Position numbers and translations under genes: made by a program. Of a DNA stretch of 54,417 nucleotides, positions 47,975 through 54,417 are shown piece after piece. Source of the DNA: Acidobacteriota bacterium (lineage in GTDB: Bacteria > Acidobacteriota > UBA6911). Positions within the stretch are counted from its first letter, which is position 1. The number at the start of each line of letters is the position of its first letter. The stretch covers positions 1 through 54,417 of the forward strand of contig JAFGIY010000060.1 of assembly GCA_016929335.1 (NCBI GenBank), given 5' to 3'. Below the pieces are notes generated by a model. The model did no database searches, was not told where the DNA came from, and was given only the letters and a program-made list of their open reading frames with translations.

Positions 47975-47996
47975 AAATTCATGTAATTCGTGGTTT
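47975..47996. repeat. AATTCGTGN nonamer repeat
   Basis: AAATTCATGTAATTCGTGG is two imperfect 9-mer units just after the VirB10-like gene. A second copy is at 34451-34471. The unit is related in style to the AAATCCGTG pair behind rnr. Confidence 0.5.
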
Positions 47997-48094
47997 GCCC
48001 GGTTGAGGCCTATTCGGGCATCCGCGGGCGTGTTCATTATCAATGCCTAAATTACCGGTTGATTCTGTCCTTGACCTCGGTAAGAATAGCGCCC

Positions 48095-51016
48095 ATGGAT
48101 TCTGCAATTATTGGTCGAATCGTACAGGAAACTGCAATATCGGAAAGTGCCGTCACCACTACCATCTCCCTCTTTGAAAAGGGAGCGACGGGCCCCTTCA
48201 TCGTTCACTACCGCAAAGAAGCAACCGGCGGCCTGGACGAGAATAAGGTTCGCCTGATCCAGGAGCGCATGATCCATTACCGTGAGGTATGGGATCAGCG
48301 TGCTGCCCTTCTCAAGCTTTTGTCAGAGCAAGGGAAGTTGACCGACGAGCTCCGGAATAAAATCGAAAGCTGTTTTACCAAAGCGGAGCTGGATGATCTG
48401 CATCATCAGTTCCGCCCCCGGAAAAAAACGCGCGCGGCCGAAGCGGCAGAAAAGGGCCTGGAGCCGTTGGCTGAGTATTTCTGGAACCAGGAAGCCGATG
48501 CATGGAGCCTGGAGGAGCACATCAATGTATTTGTGGATCCGGCCAAGGGAGTTCCAACGCAGGAGGCAGCGCTCCAGGGATCGGTGGACATCATCGCCGA
48601 ATGGATCTGGGCGAATTTCGAGTATCGCAAAGCTTTGCGCAACATGTTGTGGACCGAAGGCGCTCTCGTCTCCACGGTGGTACCGGCCAAGGTCGGCCAG
48701 AAGACAAAGTACACCATGTATTACGAGCGCCGCGAACCGGTCACTCAAATACCATCGCACCGCGTGTTGGCCATCCGCCGGGGCTGTAAAGAAGGAATTC
48801 TGATCTCATCCATTGAGGGCGACAATGCGAAGGCTGTCGACTTCCTCCTTTCCTCGGTGATTAAAGATAAGGAATCCATCTTCGCCCCCATCCTCGAGAT
48901 AGCTGTCCGCGACTGCTATGCCCGAATACTGCGCCCGCTGATCGAAACGGAAGTTCGCACACAGCTGAAGGAGCGGGCGGACAGGGAAGCAATCAAGGTA
49001 TTCCAGGAAAATCTGGCTAATCTGCTTCTATCGCCTCCCGCCGGCCCCATCACCGTCATGGGCGTGGACTGGGGGAAGGGCGATGAATGCAGCGCAGCTG
49101 TGGTGAATGAAACCGGCGCTTTTCTTGAAGGAGCTAAGATCCGCTTCACGCCGGTGCCCGCGCGGCCGCAACCGAAAGCACCCGAAGCCAAGCCGACGGA
49201 TCCTTCGCCTGCCGCCGTTGACCAAACACCCGCGACTGAAGTTGCAGCGGAGCCCGCCATCGAAACGCAGCCGCAGCCCTCAGAAGAAACGGCTGAAGCG
49301 CCCGCGCCGGATGCAACGCCCGAACCTTTTACGGATAATCTGCAAGCCGTTGCAGCAGAACCACAAGAACCTGCGGTCGAAATCCCGGCAGCCGAACCGG
49401 CAGAATCTGTGCAGCAGCCTGATCTGAATCCGGCGCCGGTGGGACCGGCAGAGACGGCGGCGGAACAGCCGGACGCTGTGGCGAGGCCTGAAACACAGGA
49501 TGCAGAACCGGCGCCTGTAGCCGAAAGCTCGATTATTGCGGAAGCTCCAACCGCCGAACCCCTGGATGCGCCTGCCGAGGCTGCACCGCGTCCTGGTTCC
49601 GAAATTGAAGAAGCAAAAAGAATTCTGCGCGAGCTCATTACAAAATACAAAGTCCAGGCTATTTCGATTGGAACCGGGACAGGAGCGCGCGAACTGGAAA
49701 CGGCTCTGCGCCAGATCATTGCCGACGAAAAGCTGGGCGATATTCTGATTGCCGCGGTTAATGACGCAGGAATTGCGATCTATTCCTCGTCTCGTATCGC
49801 GCGTGAAGAATTCCCGGATTGGAGCGCGTCTGCGCGTTGCGCCGTCAGTCTGGCGCGGCGGCTGCAGGATCCGCTGTCCGAGCTGGTCAAAATTGATCCG
49901 AAGCTGATCGGCGTCGGGCAATACCAGCATGATGTGGATCAGAAGGAATTGCACCGCGGACTGCTGCAGACCGTTCAATATTGCGTAAACAAAGTCGGAG
50001 TGAACCTCAATGCGAGCGGCGAATCGCTATTGCGTTACGTATCCGGTCTGAACGATAAGCTTGCGCGCAAACTGGTCGCGCATAGAAATACCCAGGGATC
50101 TTTTTCTTCGCGCGCATCCATCATTTCTGCGGTCAATATGGACAAGACGACCTACGAGCAGTGTGCGGCTTTCCTGCGCATCCCCGGCGCGGAAAACGTG
50201 CTCGATCGAACGGCCGTCCATCCCGAATCCTATCCGATCGTCGAAAAGATGGCTTCAGCTTTATCCATCTCGGTAAACGATCTGGTCGGAAACAAAGATC
50301 ATATCTCGAAGCTGAAGCTTGAGGATTTTGTCGCGGAGGGCATCGGGATTCCGACGTTAAACGACATTCGCGAAGAGCTTTTGCGGCCGGGCCGCGATCC
50401 CAGAAAGACGTTTAAAATTCCAAAATTCCGCGCCGATGTCCGGGAGATGTCCGACCTCACACCGGGCATGACGCTTGAGGGAACAGTAACCAACGTCACA
50501 AACTTCGGCGCGTTTGTGGATATCGGAGTCCGGCAGGATGGACTGGTGCATCTGAGCCAGATGTCAAACCGATTTATCCGCGACCCGCGCGAGGCTGTGA
50601 AGGTCGGAGACGTCGTTCAGGTCAAAGTAATTTCGGTAGAACCCGAAACGAAGAGAATAGGTTTGTCCATGAAGGCCCTGCTGCCTGCATCGCAGAGGAG
50701 GCGGAAAAAACAGCAACGGTACAGCTCCAAATCCCCCCATGCTGGCCGGAGACCGGAAGGAGCTGCCACTGAAGCTGCCGGCACCGACCCGGCATCTTCT
50801 TCGGCGGCGTCGGAAAGGGCTCTTTCACCGGGCGCTCATTCGAAATCGGGCAGGGCGCGCGACGGCAAACATCGATATCGCAACAAAGGCCCCCGAAGAT
50901 TTGAAAACGCAGAAGAAGAACAACAACGAAAGAGGGAGCCTGTACCCAAGTTGCCCGAACCTACGCTCCAGGAAAAAATAGCAATACTTCAGTCAAAGTT
51001 CCGAAGAATCAATTAG
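48095..51016 (+). CDS. Tex family RNA-binding protein with large insertion and tail
   Basis: A 973-residue Tex protein, about 200 residues longer than usual. The N-terminal Tex helical region covers about 5-200 (VHYRKEATGGLDENKVRLIQ). A YqgF/RNase H-like domain starts at VMGVDWGKGDECSAAVV, where most members have DPGFRTG. It is interrupted at about residues 355-502 by a Pro/Ala/Glu-rich stretch before resuming with EEAKRILRELI. HhH motifs (about 640-680) and an S1 domain (about 790-862, GTVTNVTNFGAFVDIG) follow. The last ~110 residues are basic, Ser/Arg-rich and probably disordered. Tex binds nucleic acid and affects transcription; its precise role is unclear. ATG 48095 is preferred over the open upstream frame. 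Confidence 0.9.
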   Translation: MDSAIIGRIVQETAISESAVTTTISLFEKGATGPFIVHYRKEATGGLDENKVRLIQERMIHYREVWDQRAALLKLLSEQGKLTDELRNKIESCFTKAELDDLHHQFRPRKKTRAAEAAEKGLEPLAEYFWNQEADAWSLEEHINVFVDPAKGVPTQEAALQGSVDIIAEWIWANFEYRKALRNMLWTEGALVSTVVPAKVGQKTKYTMYYERREPVTQIPSHRVLAIRRGCKEGILISSIEGDNAKAVDFLLSSVIKDKESIFAPILEIAVRDCYARILRPLIETEVRTQLKERADREAIKVFQENLANLLLSPPAGPITVMGVDWGKGDECSAAVVNETGAFLEGAKIRFTPVPARPQPKAPEAKPTDPSPAAVDQTPATEVAAEPAIETQPQPSEETAEAPAPDATPEPFTDNLQAVAAEPQEPAVEIPAAEPAESVQQPDLNPAPVGPAETAAEQPDAVARPETQDAEPAPVAESSIIAEAPTAEPLDAPAEAAPRPGSEIEEAKRILRELITKYKVQAISIGTGTGARELETALRQIIADEKLGDILIAAVNDAGIAIYSSSRIAREEFPDWSASARCAVSLARRLQDPLSELVKIDPKLIGVGQYQHDVDQKELHRGLLQTVQYCVNKVGVNLNASGESLLRYVSGLNDKLARKLVAHRNTQGSFSSRASIISAVNMDKTTYEQCAAFLRIPGAENVLDRTAVHPESYPIVEKMASALSISVNDLVGNKDHISKLKLEDFVAEGIGIPTLNDIREELLRPGRDPRKTFKIPKFRADVREMSDLTPGMTLEGTVTNVTNFGAFVDIGVRQDGLVHLSQMSNRFIRDPREAVKVGDVVQVKVISVEPETKRIGLSMKALLPASQRRRKKQQRYSSKSPHAGRRPEGAATEAAGTDPASSSAASERALSPGAHSKSGRARDGKHRYRNKGPRRFENAEEEQQRKREPVPKLPEPTLQEKIAILQSKFRRIN

Positions 51017-51056
51017 GAAACGGATTGCAGACCGCCGCATCGGAACGCCATTGAAC

Positions 51057-51836
51057 ATGCTTGCTAAACCAGCCAGTCCGGGATCCGAGCGGATACGGCA
51101 AGTCTCCAATGATTCGCGGATACCGGGAGGCATTGCTTTCATGCGTGAAAAAGATTACCTCGAATTTTTATGCAATACGGCGGATGGCGTCTTTATTGTC
51201 GACACAAACAAACGCATCGTTCGATGGAACAGGGGCGCCGAAAAGATACTCGGGTATTCCGAGACGGATGTTCTGAATCGTGAATGCTACCGGGTGATTT
51301 CCGGAAAGGCCCAGCCGGGCCAATCATTTTGCAGCCAGAACTGCAGAATCCACAGCAGTGTGTTCAAGGGTGCCCCTCAGAAAAATTTTGACGTGCAGGC
51401 CATGGGAAGCGATGGCAATCCCCTCTGGCTCAATATCAGCACCCTTGCCCATCTTGATGGAGAGGAACCCTTCCTGGCTCACATCTTCCGCGATATCAGT
51501 CAGGAAAAATCAAAGGCGCTGACATTGGAGCAGTTTCTGTCTGATTTGAGTGCCCGGGAACCGGCTTCAAGAGAAAATCAGGGAGAGAGGACGGCATTTA
51601 AAAATGTTCCGGCGACTCAGTTGAAGCCGTCCGATAAATCTGCAGCTGCTCTGTCTGCCAGGGAAATTGAAGTATTGACACTGCTTGCGGAAGGTCTGCC
51701 GACCAAAAGCCTGGCCCAGAAGCTGAATATCAGTCATTTCACAGCCAGAAATCATATTCAAAACATCCTTGTGAAACTGAGCTTGCACAGCAAGGCGCAG
51801 GCCGTCTCATACGCCTTTAAAAAAGGGATTTTATAG
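51057..51836 (+). CDS. PAS domain LuxR-family transcriptional regulator
   Basis: A 259-residue regulator. The PAS domain (about residues 33-148) opens FLCNTADGVFIVDTNKRIVR and contains WNRGAEKILGYSE. Two cysteines three residues apart (FCSQNC) lie in the middle of the PAS core. The C-terminal LuxR helix-turn-helix (about 195-255) reads LSAREIEVLTLLAEGLPTKS, then SHFTARNHIQNILVKL. It lacks a receiver domain, so the PAS would sense the signal directly. An alternative start is ATG 51141 with GGGAGG at 51125-51130. It is just upstream of the YvcK-type gene and is likely in the same transcript. Confidence 0.88.
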   Translation: MLAKPASPGSERIRQVSNDSRIPGGIAFMREKDYLEFLCNTADGVFIVDTNKRIVRWNRGAEKILGYSETDVLNRECYRVISGKAQPGQSFCSQNCRIHSSVFKGAPQKNFDVQAMGSDGNPLWLNISTLAHLDGEEPFLAHIFRDISQEKSKALTLEQFLSDLSAREPASRENQGERTAFKNVPATQLKPSDKSAAALSAREIEVLTLLAEGLPTKSLAQKLNISHFTARNHIQNILVKLSLHSKAQAVSYAFKKGIL

Positions 51837-51855
51837 TTCCCACAATCGAGTACTC

Positions 51856-54120
51856 ATGCATCTGATCCCGTCAGCAGACTTCTTAAGCGAGCTGCACAGA
51901 AAACCGTTCTGGCAGCCGGATCCGTCCAAAACCCCCATGGAGCACCTTGTTGACTATGTGCTTACGGGGACTCTGGCGTCGAATGCCCCTCCGGGAATTA
52001 ACAGGCTGGCCGAACAGGTTATGCGGTATGACCTTCGAAAAACCCGTGTGGTTATTCTCGGCGGCGGCACCGGGCTGTCCACGGTCGTTGGCGGCAACTC
52101 TCAAATGCCCGACTGGCCGGACCATCCCTGGATGGGAGTTAAACAGGAGTTCTCTCATCTGAGCGTCATTGTCTGTACGACAGACGACGGGGGATCTACG
52201 GGACAGATTCTGAAATATCTGCCGATGATCGGGATAGGGGATTTGCGAAAGCTCCTGCTTTCGTCCATCCTCCGGGAAAATCTGCATAGGACCTACGGCA
52301 TCGACGAACGTCAGATCATGGACCTGGTGAAGCTGATCCATGCGGTATTCAATCACCGGTTCCGGGAGCAAACACCCGGTTTCAGACACGTCGCGAATCC
52401 GCTGCTCGCCGTCAGCGCAGATCTTCGACCTGCATGTCCGAAACCTCTCGCCGATGCCCTTTGCAGGCTGGGAACCTATATATCTCCCGGCGGCGCCGGT
52501 CCGACTATTAGTCCCTCCGGAAACGCGCTGGGCAATCTGATGCTGACTTCGGCGATTTTTATGGCAGCCGGAGGCAGGATGAATGTGGCTCCGGGTGTGC
52601 GGGAAATACAAAGCGGAATCGATCATATCGCCCGCCTGATCGGCGCGCCGGCTGGACACATACATGCCGCCACAGCCACTCCGGGCCAGCTGAAAATCTG
52701 CTATGCAAACGGGGTCGAGGTATACGGTCAAAGTAAATCGGCCAAGGCGCGACGCAATTCTCCTGTGGACCGGGTGTACGCCGAATTTGCCCGCAAGCCG
52801 GTGGTAAGCGAAGCGGTTCGGAGGTCGATCCGAAATGCGGATTTAATCGTCTACGCGCCGGGCAGTTTATACACCAGCATCATCCCTATCCTTCAACTGG
52901 ATCCGATTGTGGATGAAATTCGTGCCAATCGGTCGGCACTGAAGGTCCTGGGCGCCAATTCCTGGATCCAGGAAGGAGAAACGGATATTTCGCTGAAGAA
53001 CCAGGGCCGCGGCTTTCTGGTTTCGGAATTGATCGAGGCCTATGACAGGAATGTTCCGAAAGGGATTGAGGGATTGTTTGACGTTGTCTTGAGTACCAAC
53101 CTGGAACATGTCCCGGGGAATATTCTTCGCAATTACGCGCTTGAAGGAAAGAGCCCCATTCATATGGACAGAGCTCAGGTTGAAGCAATGGGAATTCAGC
53201 CGGTAGAGGCAACGCTGTTTTCACCGGAATATGAAGCAAAAACGCGAGCGATATATCACGATGCCAGAAAATTCAGCCTGGCCATCCGTACGCTTGTCTA
53301 CGCAGATCGTTTCTTAAAGAGGAGAAAAGGCTATGCACCGGAGCGGCGGACTACGCCGAAAGCCTTTCCCGGCAGGAATCGGAAACATGGAAGGCCCGAT
53401 CCCGCGTTTCAGAACCGGAGCATCCTGCTGTGCGACTATCTGAAATCGATTGAAAAGGCATTGAAGGGCAAAAAGTTTTACCCTGCAGGGATGAAGGACC
53501 TTTTTCTCGAGCTGGTATGGGAAAACCGGGACATCCGCCCGTCGCACTTGAAAACATTCCGGGGATTGAAGGTCATACCGGCACCTAAATGGAATCGCAG
53601 CACCGACCTGGACAATATCCTCGGCTACTACGATCCGGCCGACCGATATTTGAAGCTTCATGAGGACCTTTTGCGCGATCCGTCAAGGTTGAGAGAAGAT
53701 CTTCTGGTCGCTATTGGAGAGTCGCTCCTGGGACAATATATTGAAAAGCGCCGATGGATCAAACAGAACGGCTCGCGATGCTACGAAATCCTCCTCCGGC
53801 CGGTCGCCGAACGACAGTGTTTCCTTACCGAAGCCCAGTTGGCGGCCTATCTTCAGCTGGCCCGGATGACATCGGATCGGTCGGACGCCCGGATTTACAG
53901 GATCACGATCAACAATGATGGAGGATTCCTTCCGCCGGGCCTTTTGTTCGGGCTCCTGTATTCCTGGTATCTTTGCGGAAGCGGATTGACCATGGAATAC
54001 GAAATGACCCTTCTGCGCTGGCCGCTGAAAAGCCTGATTCCTCTCCACGTGCGTGACCGCATCCGCAAGAAGGCCCTCGTAACATTTTTCAGAACCGTGG
54101 TATTCGGCCACCCGAAATAG
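51856..54120 (+). CDS. YvcK/CofD-like protein with C-terminal extension
   Basis: A 754-residue protein. After a ~60-residue lead, the YvcK core spans about 62-490. RVVILGGGTGLSTVVGGN is the phosphate-binding start, TDDGGSTGQILKYLPMIG and IGDLRKLLLSS follow, then SPSGNALGNLML and YAPGSLYTSIIP. YvcK proteins bind UDP-GlcNAc and control gluconeogenic growth and cell-wall allocation. Beyond ~490 a basic linker (KAFPGRNRKHGRPDP) leads to a ~240-residue C-terminal region without a family I recognise. Normal YvcK is 320-450 residues, so this is a substantial addition. The start is ATG 51856, 20 nt after the PAS-LuxR stop. Confidence 0.88.
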   Translation: MHLIPSADFLSELHRKPFWQPDPSKTPMEHLVDYVLTGTLASNAPPGINRLAEQVMRYDLRKTRVVILGGGTGLSTVVGGNSQMPDWPDHPWMGVKQEFSHLSVIVCTTDDGGSTGQILKYLPMIGIGDLRKLLLSSILRENLHRTYGIDERQIMDLVKLIHAVFNHRFREQTPGFRHVANPLLAVSADLRPACPKPLADALCRLGTYISPGGAGPTISPSGNALGNLMLTSAIFMAAGGRMNVAPGVREIQSGIDHIARLIGAPAGHIHAATATPGQLKICYANGVEVYGQSKSAKARRNSPVDRVYAEFARKPVVSEAVRRSIRNADLIVYAPGSLYTSIIPILQLDPIVDEIRANRSALKVLGANSWIQEGETDISLKNQGRGFLVSELIEAYDRNVPKGIEGLFDVVLSTNLEHVPGNILRNYALEGKSPIHMDRAQVEAMGIQPVEATLFSPEYEAKTRAIYHDARKFSLAIRTLVYADRFLKRRKGYAPERRTTPKAFPGRNRKHGRPDPAFQNRSILLCDYLKSIEKALKGKKFYPAGMKDLFLELVWENRDIRPSHLKTFRGLKVIPAPKWNRSTDLDNILGYYDPADRYLKLHEDLLRDPSRLREDLLVAIGESLLGQYIEKRRWIKQNGSRCYEILLRPVAERQCFLTEAQLAAYLQLARMTSDRSDARIYRITINNDGGFLPPGLLFGLLYSWYLCGSGLTMEYEMTLLRWPLKSLIPLHVRDRIRKKALVTFFRTVVFGHPK

Positions 54121-54260
54121 TTGAATATCGCAAAAGACTGGTAACTGCTTTCACTCCCAAACGCATGGTGTGTCCAGCCGCAACCCACACGACTCACCGC
54201 ATCCCTGCTTGAATAGGAGTTTCTCTTCAAGAAGAATGTTTGCGTTGCGGAGATGCCGAA

Positions 54261-54285
54261 GGCTGACAGCTGAAAGCTGAGAGCG
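54261..54285. repeat. GCTGANA heptad repeat
   Basis: GCTGACA, GCTGAAA and GCTGAGA occur in exact tandem with the sixth base variable. This is the clearest copy of the fourth heptad family; a short copy is at 43010-43025. Confidence 0.75.
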
Positions 54286-54384
54286 GACACCGGTCGCGCC
54301 TGCAGAGTAAATAACTCCGGCAGAGCCCTTGCTGTTACCCACAGTTGAGACTGCGGGTGTACTTACTCCTGTTTGCATAAACCT

Positions 54385-54404
54385 GTCGCGGCTGAAGCCG
54401 CGAC
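54385..54404. repeat. GC palindrome, GTCGCGGCT type
   Basis: GTCGCGGCT and AGCCGCGAC form a perfect 9-bp stem around GA. It has the same core as the palindrome at 37861-37886. Confidence 0.8.
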
Positions 54405-54417
54405 CCACATAATTCAC

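Larger units (their letters stand above)
54121..54417. other. Intergenic sequence at the window end
   Basis: About 300 nt with no gene supported. It contains the GCTGANA heptad repeat at 54261-54285 and a GC palindrome at 54385-54404. An 88-codon minus-strand frame runs off the edge but translates repeat sequence. Confidence 0.6.

Noticed and set aside
54151..54417. 88-codon minus-strand frame at the window edge
   Set aside because: It reads through the GC palindrome and the GCTGANA heptads, and its start (VGRGFSRDR) is what such palindromes translate to. No domain is visible.

Overview
The window reads as a chromosomal segment of a diderm (LPS-bearing) bacterium of roughly 50-55% GC. Gene content (lysS-lolC-lolD, bamA-ompH-fabZ-lpxA-lpxI-gfo, a DUF4388 protein, an MXAN_5187-type C-terminal domain protein, selA, RNase R, a long YvcK-type protein) and order best fit Acidobacteriota, with Desulfobacterota or Myxococcota relatives as the alternative. 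This is inference from family content; no marker phylogeny was run. No rRNA, tRNA, CRISPR array, prophage or complete insertion sequence was seen.

Layout. 1-6.0 kb: a DUF4388/TPR protein (minus strand), then pgsA, a DUF512 radical SAM protein, ribH, nusB and lysS. 6.1-8.1 kb: lolC and lolD (lipoprotein export). 8.1-11.8 kb: an apparently inserted glycan block with two family 2 glycosyltransferases, a truncated radical SAM relative lacking its first cluster cysteine, and an intact radical SAM/SPASM protein. 11.9-14.4 kb: clpC. 14.8-25.0 kb: an outer-envelope block of bamA, ompH/skp, fabZ, lpxA, lpxI, a Gfo/Idh dehydrogenase, a TonB-like protein and a SPOR/SpoIID lipoprotein. 25.0-31.7 kb: a 31-residue membrane peptide, miaA, gatB, a Mut7-C protein, a secreted protein and rnr. 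31.9-37.5 kb: selA, an MXAN_5187-type protein, a cold-shock protein, purH and a DUF2914 membrane protein. 38-43 kb: an unknown protein, an RlmD-type methyltransferase and comEC. 43-46.8 kb (minus): a dihydroorotate-dehydrogenase-like protein and a Pat-like CoA ligase/acetyltransferase fusion. 47.1-54.1 kb: a glycine-zipper VirB10-like protein, a Tex protein with a large insertion, a PAS-LuxR regulator and a YvcK-type protein with an extra C-terminal region.

Most of the genes belong to envelope assembly (phospholipid headgroups, lipid A, lipoprotein export, beta-barrel insertion, peptidoglycan remodelling), RNA and translation (NusB, LysS, MiaA, GatB, RNase R, RlmD, SelA, Tex) and central metabolism (RibH, PurH, YvcK).

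The most striking signal is not a gene. The spacers hold at least six families of short imperfect tandem repeats (units of 6, 7 or 9 nt), often in inverted pairs. Several families share one design: an almost fixed unit with one variable position. Several elements begin within 0-3 nt of a stop codon, or contain it, and end 3-13 nt before the next start codon, so that they fill operon spacers. A second signal is that six genes end in TAGCCC followed by G or A. Coding starts were chosen so that repeat-derived N-terminal sequence is left out where a better start exists.
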